33,107 nt of DNA from an uncultured Ignavibacteria bacterium (GTDB lineage: Bacteria; Bacteroidota; Ignavibacteria; Tepidaquicellales; Tepidaquicellaceae), in contig CALJIG010000103.1 of the NCBI GenBank assembly GCA_937974175.1, positions 1 to 33,107 on the forward strand. Reading direction: 5' to 3'. Positions within the stretch are counted from its first letter, which is position 1, and each line of letters opens with the position of its first letter. The notes under the pieces are model-generated. The model was not told the DNA's origin. It worked only from the letters and a program-made list of their open reading frames with translations, and ran no database searches. Shown here in pieces: positions 7,932 through 15,222 of this stretch. The position numbers were made by a program, and so were the translations under genes.

Positions 7932-10212
7932 AACTATATAAATATTTCTGAAACTCTATAAAAGTCCTTCTTATACTTTGTAAGTCGCCTAATTGGTCGG
8001 CGGCGTCTGTAGTTGTATGATACTTTAATCTTAATAAACCTGATAAATTGTCCTGATTCAATTGCTGTACTCCCTTATCAATATACTGCTCTAAAACAAA
8101 ATCTATAAACTCCTTTTGCTTTTCATCCAACGAATAAAAAATGTTTTTCTGCGCGGATGCAACTCTTTTCTCCCTCGTTATCGGAGCTACCTTATACGCA
8201 ATAAATTCCAGCGCATCAAATATATCACTTTTCTTTGCATTAATTATATCCTGTAAGTCTTCTAACACTTCTCCCGTGAATCCTGCTTCAGATAATCTTT
8301 CCATTAAAGCTTTTCTTGTATCGGGTTTTGACCAGATTTCTCTCAACTCCTGCTCGCTGTTAAAAAACTCAGGCAGCTTGCCGAACAACAATTTTATAAA
8401 TTCTCCTGCACTCATCGGCTTTCCGTCGGGACCTAAATATATTGTTGCGCGCATATCGTCTATATCCCATTCTTTTCCGTCTGCAAGTTTTATTTTTATT
8501 CTTCTTCTCGGCGGAGCTTTTTCCTTCGGCTCTTTGGGTTCTCGCGGTTTCCTCGGTTTTACTTCATTATCACTTATATCTTCTTCAGGCGGTCCGTCCC
8601 ATTCAGGGTCGTTAAAATGTTCATATGCTTTTACAAAATCATAAATCGTAAAATATTCTTTCCCTTCAAATAATCTTGTGCCTCTGCCGATTATCTGCTT
8701 GAACTCAATCATTGAATTTATCGGTCTCAGCAAAACTATATTTCTTATATTTCTTGCATCTACACCTGTGGAAAGTTTCTGCGATGTTGTTAAAATGGTC
8801 GGAATAGTTTTTTCATTATCCTGAAACTCTCTTAAATACTGCTCACCTAATGCTCCGTCATTTGCAGTTACTCTCACGCAGTAATTCGTTTCTGTGCTTT
8901 CCTTCATTTGGTTGATAAGCTCGCGCACTGCTGCTGCATGGTCTTGCGTTGCGCAGAAAACTATTGCCTTCTCATTCTGATTCGCTTCCTCTAAATAAAT
9001 TCCTACTCTCTTTTTTTCCCGTTCTTTTATTTCAATAATTCTATTAAAATCCGATTCAACATATATTTTCCCTTTCTCGACTTCTCCCTCAACTACAGTA
9101 TCATCCGATGTATAAGTATAATCATCTAATGTTGTCTGTATTCTTCTTACTTTAAACGGAGTTAAAAAGCCGTCGTTAATTCCATCCTTTAATGAATAAA
9201 CAAAAACAGGATCGCCGAAATAATCGTATGTGTCTCGGTTATCTTCTTTACGGGGAGTTGCCGTAAGGCCGAGCTGTACTGCGGGAGAAAAATAATCCAT
9301 TATACTTCTCCAGTTGCTCTCATCATTTGCGCCGCCTCTGTGACACTCATCTATTATTATAAAATCAAAATAGTCTTTGGGATAATCTCCGAAGTATGGC
9401 GTTCCGTTAGGACCGCTCATAAATGTCTGAAAAATTGTGAAGAAAATATTTCCGTTGGTTGGCACTCTTCCGAGCTTACTTATTTCTTTAGGATTTATTC
9501 TTACTAATGCATCTTCAGCAAAAGCAGAAAATGAATTGTATGCCTGGTCTGCTAATATATTCCTATCGGCTAAAAATAAAATTCTCGGTCTTCTGGTTCC
9601 GTCTCTTCGCAGATTCCATCTTGTCTGAAAAAGTTTCCATGCAATCTGAAAAGCGATAAAAGTTTTCCCCGTTCCTGTAGCGAGAGTTAATAAAATTCTT
9701 TCCCTGCCTCCGGCAATTGCCTGCATTGTATTATTTACTGCAATCTCCTGATAATATCTTGCCTGCTTAGTACCGCCTACATCTTCAAACGGAATTTTGT
9801 TGAACTTATCGTTCCAATCGTTTTGTTCGGAAAAAGTTTTATTCCAGAGTTCTTCCGGTGTTGGGAATTTATTTGCAAGTCCTTCCTTGCCAGACTTTAA
9901 ACAGATTTGATAAATCTCTTTTCCGTTGCATGAGAAACTTGTTTCAAGTTTCATTTTCTCCGCATAGTTCTTTGCCTGCGCAATGCCTTCACCAATTTCG
10001 CACTCATCACTCTTTGCCTCTATTATTGCAAGTTTTCTGCCATTGTATTCTAAAATATAGTCTGCAATTAATGCCTTAGCCCTGCCGCCGCCCTGTATTC
10101 TGCCGTCGGTTATTTTGTATTCTCTATATATTTTCGAGCCGTCAATAACTCCCCATCCGCTTTCTTTCAGCAGCGGGTCTATCAGTTCAGCCCTTGTTTC
10201 CGATTCGTTCAT
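7930..10212 (-). CDS. hsdR: Type I restriction enzyme R subunit (EcoEI/EcoR124-like translocase-nuclease)
   Basis: A 760-residue HsdR. The N-terminal PD-(D/E)xK nuclease shows Asp51 (IADYI), Glu65-x-Lys67 (IEAK) and the Q-x3-Y element around Gln79 (AQAKNYA). The SF2 motor follows: Walker A ATGTGKT (178-184), DECH (288-291) and TATP (317-320). A helicase C domain and a charged Lys/Pro/Glu linker near residues 555-580 lead into the EcoEI-type C-terminal domain. HsdR joins HsdM2S to translocate and cut unmethylated DNA. The ATG overlaps the hsdS stop as ATGA, so translation is coupled. It is the last gene of the hsdMSR operon, and its stop codon lies in repeat A3. Nothing looks truncated. Confidence 0.95.
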   Translation of the reverse strand: MNESETRAELIDPLLKESGWGVIDGSKIYREYKITDGRIQGGGRAKALIADYILEYNGRKLAIIEAKSDECEIGEGIAQAKNYAEKMKLETSFSCNGKEIYQICLKSGKEGLANKFPTPEELWNKTFSEQNDWNDKFNKIPFEDVGGTKQARYYQEIAVNNTMQAIAGGRERILLTLATGTGKTFIAFQIAWKLFQTRWNLRRDGTRRPRILFLADRNILADQAYNSFSAFAEDALVRINPKEISKLGRVPTNGNIFFTIFQTFMSGPNGTPYFGDYPKDYFDFIIIDECHRGGANDESNWRSIMDYFSPAVQLGLTATPRKEDNRDTYDYFGDPVFVYSLKDGINDGFLTPFKVRRIQTTLDDYTYTSDDTVVEGEVEKGKIYVESDFNRIIEIKEREKKRVGIYLEEANQNEKAIVFCATQDHAAAVRELINQMKESTETNYCVRVTANDGALGEQYLREFQDNEKTIPTILTTSQKLSTGVDARNIRNIVLLRPINSMIEFKQIIGRGTRLFEGKEYFTIYDFVKAYEHFNDPEWDGPPEEDISDNEVKPRKPREPKEPKEKAPPRRRIKIKLADGKEWDIDDMRATIYLGPDGKPMSAGEFIKLLFGKLPEFFNSEQELREIWSKPDTRKALMERLSEAGFTGEVLEDLQDIINAKKSDIFDALEFIAYKVAPITREKRVASAQKNIFYSLDEKQKEFIDFVLEQYIDKGVQQLNQDNLSGLLRLKYHTTTDAADQLGDLQSIRRTFIEFQKYLYS

Positions 10213-11426
10213 ACTGCAATAGATTTTATTGTATCCAGTTCACCGTTAAATGCTTTTTCCAAAATTGATTTTTTCAATTCTTCTAAATTTTCAATTTTCT
10301 TTTGATAAATAGATTGAAGTTTTTTAGTTTCGTCTAAGAGTGCATCGAGTTTTTGAACAACCTCTTTTTGTTCGAATAAAGAACATGGATATGAAATATT
10401 AACATCATCGAAACTATAATTATTAATTTGTGGGATAGAAGTTCCATTACTTATCTCATTTAAATCAATTAACTGAAACCAGTAAAAAAGAAAATCTTTG
10501 TCAATTATTTTTGTAGGAATTATCGCCATTGTGTTCAAATCTACGATTGTAGGTTTAATAATTTTTCTTTTTTTGTTGGTTGCAATTGCTCCCCCTCTTT
10601 TAGGAAAAATTATTGAACCTTCAGGAATAATTTGATTTTTATTAATCTCTTTGCTGTTTACAAATCTACTCGAAGTATTAATTTCAATTTGATTCTCAGG
10701 TAAATTCATGTCCGCAATTTTTGTGTAAAGAATATCTCCACTATTTCTTTCAAGTTTTAGTGAAATAGTAGTTCCGCTTTTTAATTCACAAACTTGTCCT
10801 AATGGACTAGTTTCCCAAGAAGGATTTCTAAATAGATTTTGTAAATAGCTTTCAAAAATTTCTCGAGCATTATTTAAGTTCTTTTCTGTATTTTCTTTTG
10901 CTTTTATCAAGAGTTTAAAAATTTCATCCAATTTATTAACAATAACTCGTTGTTCTTCAAAACTTGGAAGTGGGATATCGAACTCTCTAACAACCTCCAC
11001 ATTTAAATTCCCAACACCAGCTCCATTTAATCCGGCTTTTGCAATTTTTTTTACTTCAGGTGAATTTAAAAAGTATTTTAAATAAAAATTATTTAATACA
11101 TCTTTTTTGGTTTTAATCAAAGTTAAACTTACATATACACTAAACTCAAAATCATGCTCAACTACACCAGCTTCGCCGAATTTTGATCCCACTCTTGAAT
11201 ATAAAATGTCTCCTTTAATAGGTTTGTTTTTTTTAGTGAGCTTCGCGTGCAAATCTTTTGATATATAGTTGTATTTATCTAATACTACTTTTCCATTTCG
11301 TACATTTTGAGCGGAAAGGAATGGAATGCCGTTAGAGGAATCAACATATTTAGGAGTAGAAGCAAGTCCACAGGTGATTAAGTCACATACCTCTCTCAAT
11401 TTTTTTACTTCCCAATCTTTTTTCAC
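10209..11426 (-). CDS. hsdS: Type I restriction-modification specificity subunit S
   Basis: A 405-residue HsdS with the usual two-target-recognition-domain layout. TRD1 follows WEVKKLREVCDL near the start. A central conserved helix (PSFEEQRVIVNKLDEIF, about 155-200) separates it from TRD2, which starts around WETSPLGQVCELKSG. A second conserved helix, EQKEVVQKLDALLDE, is near residues 360-400. The two repeats set half-site spacing, and the TRDs choose the DNA sequence to be methylated and protected. The start is GTG and overlaps the hsdM stop (GTGA), while the stop overlaps hsdR (ATGA), so S is tightly coupled to both. The recognition sequence cannot be predicted from the protein alone. No inverted hsdS copy for phase variation is present. 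Confidence 0.94.
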   Translation of the reverse strand: MKKDWEVKKLREVCDLITCGLASTPKYVDSSNGIPFLSAQNVRNGKVVLDKYNYISKDLHAKLTKKNKPIKGDILYSRVGSKFGEAGVVEHDFEFSVYVSLTLIKTKKDVLNNFYLKYFLNSPEVKKIAKAGLNGAGVGNLNVEVVREFDIPLPSFEEQRVIVNKLDEIFKLLIKAKENTEKNLNNAREIFESYLQNLFRNPSWETSPLGQVCELKSGTTISLKLERNSGDILYTKIADMNLPENQIEINTSSRFVNSKEINKNQIIPEGSIIFPKRGGAIATNKKRKIIKPTIVDLNTMAIIPTKIIDKDFLFYWFQLIDLNEISNGTSIPQINNYSFDDVNISYPCSLFEQKEVVQKLDALLDETKKLQSIYQKKIENLEELKKSILEKAFNGELDTIKSIAV

Positions 11427-12874
11427 ACCAATTCCATTATTGATTTTAAAATCTTAGAACTTTCACCGTCAAGATAATTCATTTCAGCAATTATCTCTTC
11501 GGGTTCTCTTAAATCAGCTTCAGCTTTTTTATTTGGATTTTTAGGTGATATGTCAAAAGTATTTTTATTTATTTCTTTTAAATCAAATGTCCACGAGTTT
11601 TCAGATTCTGCTTTTGTTTTCTGTAGCTTTACAAAATCAGCCAGATCTTTTTCATTAAGTGGATTTGTTTTGCCGAGGTTTCTGTCTAAGTTCAACTGGT
11701 AATACCAGATTTTTCTTGTCGGAGCCCCTTTATCAAAAAATAATACAACAGTTTTTACTCCTGCGCCGATAAAAGTACCACCGGGTAAATCCAAAACAGT
11801 ATGAAGGTTACAGCTTTTTAAAAGCTCTTCGCGTAAGCTGACTGAAGCATTATCTGTGTTAGATAGAAAAGTATTTTTTATTATAATTCCTGCTTTACCT
11901 CCTGCTTTTAACATTTTTATAAAATGCTGTAGAAATAAAGAAGCAGTCTCACCGGTTTTAATAGGAAAGTTCTGCTGAACTTCGGGACGCTCTTTTCCAC
12001 CGAATGGAGGATTTGCAAGAACGACATCAACTCTATCCTTATCCTGAATATCGGAAACATTTTCGCCCAAAGTATTTGTATGAATAATATTGGGAGCCTC
12101 GATTCCATGAAGTATCATATTCATAATACCGATTATATAGGCAAGAGATTTTTTTTCTTTTCCGTAAAAAGTTTTTTTCTGAAGTGTTTTAATATCGTTT
12201 GTTGAAAGCTTTCCCTGATTCAAATACTCATAAGCCTCGACTAAAAATCCCGCCGAGCCGACTGCTCCGTCATAAATTTTATCTCCGATTTTTGGAGCAA
12301 CAACTTTTACAATAGTTTTAATGAGAGGGCGCGGAGTGTAATACTCGCCTCCGTTCCTTCCTGCATTTCCCATATTTTTTATTTTATCCTCGTAAAGATG
12401 TGAAAGCTCATGCTTCTCTTTATGAGTACGGAAACGAAGCTCATCAACAAGCTCGATAACTCCGCGAAGATTATATCCGCTTGTGATTTTGTTCTTTAGC
12501 TCACTGAAAATCTCGCCGATTTTATATTCGATTGTATCGGGACTTGTAGCAGACTGCTTGAAGCCTTTGAGATATGGGAAAAGCTTTAAGTTTACGAAGT
12601 CAATTAAATCATCACCCGTTAAAGCTGTGTGATGGTCAAGCTTTCCGTCCTTGGTTTTAGGGGCTGCCCATGAAGCCCATTTGAATTCAGGTTTAAGAAT
12701 TGGAGTGTATTTTTTGCCGTCAAGCTCATAATCCTGCTTTCTGGTTTCTTCAAAGTCATCTAGATATTTTAAAAAGAGAACCCATGAGGTTTGTTCAACG
12801 TAATCGAGCTCACTGCTGCATCCGGCATCTTTCCAGAGATTGTCGTCAATGTTTTTAAAAGTTTGTTCGAACAT
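11423..12874 (-). CDS. hsdM: Type I restriction-modification DNA methyltransferase subunit M
   Basis: A 483-residue N6-adenine methyltransferase. The N-terminal HsdM_N helical domain spans about 1-140. GEYYTPRPLI (176-185) precedes the SAM-binding motif I DGAVGSAGF (202-210), a variant of the more usual DPACGTGGF. The catalytic motif IV is NPPFGG (289-293 region). Two HsdM plus one HsdS form the methylase that protects host DNA. It is the first gene of hsdMSR and overlaps hsdS by four bases. The start ATG is at 12874, and the promoter should lie in the 60 bases between it and repeat A4. The gene looks complete. Confidence 0.95.
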   Translation of the reverse strand: MFEQTFKNIDDNLWKDAGCSSELDYVEQTSWVLFLKYLDDFEETRKQDYELDGKKYTPILKPEFKWASWAAPKTKDGKLDHHTALTGDDLIDFVNLKLFPYLKGFKQSATSPDTIEYKIGEIFSELKNKITSGYNLRGVIELVDELRFRTHKEKHELSHLYEDKIKNMGNAGRNGGEYYTPRPLIKTIVKVVAPKIGDKIYDGAVGSAGFLVEAYEYLNQGKLSTNDIKTLQKKTFYGKEKKSLAYIIGIMNMILHGIEAPNIIHTNTLGENVSDIQDKDRVDVVLANPPFGGKERPEVQQNFPIKTGETASLFLQHFIKMLKAGGKAGIIIKNTFLSNTDNASVSLREELLKSCNLHTVLDLPGGTFIGAGVKTVVLFFDKGAPTRKIWYYQLNLDRNLGKTNPLNEKDLADFVKLQKTKAESENSWTFDLKEINKNTFDISPKNPNKKAEADLREPEEIIAEMNYLDGESSKILKSIMELV

Positions 12875-12936
12875 TAAGAATTGTTTTTAAGGTGAGTCAA
12901 AAAATAGATATTTAAAAAACTGAAAAAAAGATAATT

Positions 12937-12977
12937 GGTAACCACCCCCTACCCCCTCCTTAATAAGGAGGGGGGAA
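12937..12977 (+). repeat. CCCCCTCC palindromic repeat, copy A4
   Basis: Tail GGTAACCACCCCCTACC, then hairpin CCCCCTCCTT-AAT-AAGGAGGGGG. It lies 62 bases upstream of hsdM and is inverted relative to A3 at the end of hsdR; both tails face the operon. Confidence 0.88.
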
Positions 12978-13006
12978 TTGTATGTTGGATTAAGCAAGAG
13001 ATTTAA

Positions 13007-13069
13007 AGTCCCCCGCTCCCGCTAAAGCGGGACTTGATAATTGCTAGCTTTATAAGGAGGGGGAGGTAA
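13007..13069 (+). repeat. CCCCCTCC-type repeat, copy A5, interrupted by a second hairpin
   Basis: AGTCCCCC and CTTTATAAGGAGGGGG look like the two arms of an A element. They are separated by a block with its own hairpin, TCCCGC-TAAA-GCGGGA (13017-13032), and then CTTGATAATTGCTAG. The block resembles half of a B element nested in an A element. Confidence 0.65.
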
Positions 13070-13102
13070 ACGGGGAAGAACAAATTTTATTTGCGAGCAG
13101 CC

Positions 13103-13146
13103 ATTAACCCCTCCCTAACCCTCCCCTTAGTAAAGGGAGGGAAGTA
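13103..13146 (+). repeat. CCCCTCCC palindromic repeat, copy A6 (diverged)
   Basis: ATTAACCCCTCCCTAACC then CTCCCCTTAGTAAAGGGAG. It has the same tail-plus-hairpin architecture and orientation as A4, with a diverged sequence. Confidence 0.75.
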
Positions 13147-13157
13147 TTGTGTTTGAT

Positions 13158-13182
13158 GAGACGCAAAGTATTGCGTCTCTAC
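13158..13182 (+). repeat. GAGACGCAA hairpin, partial copy B3
   Basis: GAGACGCAA-AGTA-TTGCGTCTC with TAC after it, identical to the first hairpin of B2. The second hairpin and the spacer of the compound unit are absent. Confidence 0.85.
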
Positions 13183-13246
13183 GAATGATTAATGAAAGAA
13201 TGCCTTTAATTTCTCACGGGTAAAAATTATATTTAGAGATACATAA

Positions 13247-13336
13247 TTCAGTTTCAAATTCCAAGTTTCAAGTTCAAAATTTCTTTCAAGTTCCAAATTC
13301 CAAGCAATTAGTTTAGAGTCCCCAAGTTTCAAAATG
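13247..13336. repeat. Degenerate CAAGTTTCAAATTCCAA simple repeat
   Basis: Several imperfect copies of CAAGTTTCAA, CAAGTTC and AAATTCCAAG in a row. This is low-complexity, dispersed-repeat-like sequence with no coding potential. Confidence 0.6.
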
Positions 13337-13432
13337 TTGATTTATTTACAAAAGTAATTTGATAAAGAAATCAGAAACAAAACACAAATAAAACTTTCAA
13401 TCAAAAACACATAAACAAAAAAAGGATTTATA

Positions 13433-14461
13433 ATGTCTAAAAGATTTTTGCCCGCAATAATACTTATAATTTTTATTTCGACGGGATTAGTAACTCTGCA
13501 AAGCTGCGGAAAAAGCGGCGATAAAAAAGATACTCTGAAAACACAGGGCAATAACGATTTGATAAAAGGCGACAGGATAACTCTGAAGATGGTGCCGAAG
13601 AAGGGCGAAGTTTTCAGATACGGCATGACTGCTAAGACAAGCCAGAAAGAAAACAGCGCGATGACGGGCGGCAAAGATGTTACTCAGGACCAGACAACTT
13701 ACTACTACTACAGACAGGAAGTAACGGATACGGCTAACGGTGTAACGACGTTCAAAGTGACGTTCGACAGCATAAGCGTAGTGTTTGAAAACAAACTGCC
13801 GGGTGACAGCGTTCAGAAAGTTGTGTATAACTCGAATGTGAAGGATTCGATTTACGGCAAGCCGGATTTTGTTCAGTATAACAGCACGATAGGCGAACCG
13901 TTTAATATCACTGTAAGCCCGAAGGGTGAGATAGGCGATGTATACGGATTGCAGAAGATATATGATAAGATATTCAAGGGCTTCGGCGATACGCTGAAGG
14001 AAGCGGATAAGTCGCAGATAAAGGAAAGCTTTGGCAACGAGGCGATAAAATCGGTGCTTCAGCAGCAGTTTCAGATCTTCCCTGATAATGAAGTGGTAAA
14101 GGATAGCGCCTGGACGAGATCATATGATACGCAGTTGTTGGTATTCCCGGGCAGAAATAGTCTGAGCTATAAGATTCTTGACGTGAAGACAGAAAACGGC
14201 GAGACGATAGTGACTATAGATGCGGATTTATCTACAACGTTATTGAAGGATGAAGTAAAGGATAAGCAGGCGACGTACAAGGTTGAGAATTCGAGCTTTA
14301 ACGGCAAGGGAACGATACTGTTTAATTTGACGCGTGGTTTTGTTGTAAAGAAGGAAACAACGACGAAGATAGACTTGACGCTCAAATTGACCGGCGGCGG
14401 GCAGTCGATGTCCAGCACCCAAAACGTCACCACCCAAATGAACGTAAACATCCTTAAATAA
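13433..14461 (+). CDS. DUF6263-like lipoprotein
   Basis: A 342-residue exported protein. A short hydrophobic signal ends in the lipobox LQSC, with the acylated residue Cys25. The following Gly-Lys-Ser-Gly-Asp is a typical flexible linker. The body is all beta-like, rich in Lys/Thr/Asp/Val, with segments such as GDRITLKMVPKKGEVFRYGM and, near the end, ...MNVNILK. This pattern fits DUF6263, a family of uncharacterised Bacteroidota-type lipoproteins; that family name is from memory of its character and not a search. It is a single gene after the repeat cluster, followed by a clear terminator. The biochemical function is unknown. Confidence 0.75.
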   Translation: MSKRFLPAIILIIFISTGLVTLQSCGKSGDKKDTLKTQGNNDLIKGDRITLKMVPKKGEVFRYGMTAKTSQKENSAMTGGKDVTQDQTTYYYYRQEVTDTANGVTTFKVTFDSISVVFENKLPGDSVQKVVYNSNVKDSIYGKPDFVQYNSTIGEPFNITVSPKGEIGDVYGLQKIYDKIFKGFGDTLKEADKSQIKESFGNEAIKSVLQQQFQIFPDNEVVKDSAWTRSYDTQLLVFPGRNSLSYKILDVKTENGETIVTIDADLSTTLLKDEVKDKQATYKVENSSFNGKGTILFNLTRGFVVKKETTTKIDLTLKLTGGGQSMSSTQNVTTQMNVNILK

Positions 14462-14495
14462 GCCAAAAATGATTTTTTTAAAATTTTGAACTTTT

Positions 14496-14523
14496 AATCC
14501 CGCTTCTGGCGGGATTATTTTTA
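14496..14523 (+). terminator. Rho-independent terminator after the DUF6263-like gene
   Basis: Stem AATCCCGC / GCGGGATT (8 bp) with loop TTCTG and a downstream ATTTTTATAT tract, 34 bases after the stop codon. Confidence 0.88.
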
Positions 14524-14560
14524 TATATAAGTTTTTATCAAATTTTTTAAACCCTAGAAA

Positions 14561-15205
14561 ATGTTAAAAGTAAACGAAGTCAATCATCCGTTATTAGCTC
14601 ATTACTTGACTATTCTGCGAGAAAAAACAACGGCGAAGGCACAATTCAAATCTTCACTCGAAAAAATTTCATATATTCTAGCTGTTGAAGTTTTTTCGCA
14701 TTTAAAAAGCGAAGCCAAGATAGTCGAAACTCCTTTAATGAAAGCTAAAGGCAGCAAAATTAAAAACAAAGTTGTTCTTCTTCCAATACTTCGCGCAGGG
14801 CTGGGTATGACTGAAGGCTTTATGGAGCTTTACCCTGAAATTATTGTGAGCCATATCGGGTTATATAGAGATGAAGAGAATCTTAAACCTGTAAAATATT
14901 ATTTCAAGTTTCCGCAGATTAAAGATAAAGAAAACGTTAACGTAATAATAGTAGACCCCATGGTTGCTACCGGTGGAAGCGTGATTTTCACTGTTGAATA
15001 TCTGCTGAGCATGGGAATAAAAAATATTTCCATCGTTTCACTTATAAGTGCGCCTGAAGGAATTAATTCTATCGATAAACGTTTCAGCGCGCAAGAAAAA
15101 GAAAACATGGCTTTCTATACATGCAAAATTGATGAAAAGCTTAACAATAAAGGTTATATTCTGCCGGGTCTTGGCGATGCTGGTGATAGAATGTTCGGTA
15201 CTTAA
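14561..15205 (+). CDS. upp: Uracil phosphoribosyltransferase
   Basis: A 214-residue enzyme making UMP from uracil and PRPP in pyrimidine salvage. The PRPP loop VDPMVATGGS is at 131-140. The C-terminal uracil-binding signature YILPGLGDAGDRMFG is near the end. LLPILRAGLGM (about 73-83) is the usual substrate-side loop. Length matches the family (about 208-215). It is the first gene of a likely upp-rsh-TolB-like transcription unit, with only 17 bases to the next start. Its substrate PRPP is made by prs at 28592. Confidence 0.95.
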   Translation: MLKVNEVNHPLLAHYLTILREKTTAKAQFKSSLEKISYILAVEVFSHLKSEAKIVETPLMKAKGSKIKNKVVLLPILRAGLGMTEGFMELYPEIIVSHIGLYRDEENLKPVKYYFKFPQIKDKENVNVIIVDPMVATGGSVIFTVEYLLSMGIKNISIVSLISAPEGINSIDKRFSAQEKENMAFYTCKIDEKLNNKGYILPGLGDAGDRMFGT

Positions 15206-15222
15206 AAAATGATTTTATAAAA

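Larger units (their letters stand above)
12875..13432. other. Gene-free repeat cluster right of the hsd operon
   Basis: A stretch of 558 bases without a credible gene. It contains A4, A5, A6 and B3, listed separately, then a low-complexity stretch (about 13247-13336). The first 60 bases probably contain the hsdM promoter and the last 90 that of the lipoprotein gene. The minus-strand frame at 13342-13674 is an antisense shadow of the lipoprotein gene. Confidence 0.75.

Noticed and set aside
8141..8644. A 167-residue plus-strand frame, and similar frames at 6150-7320
   Set aside because: They are antisense shadows of hsdR and the terminase gene, with low-complexity Ser/Leu-rich translations and no family features.
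13342..13674. A 110-residue minus-strand frame
   Set aside because: It is antisense to the signal peptide and N-terminal part of the lipoprotein gene at 13433.
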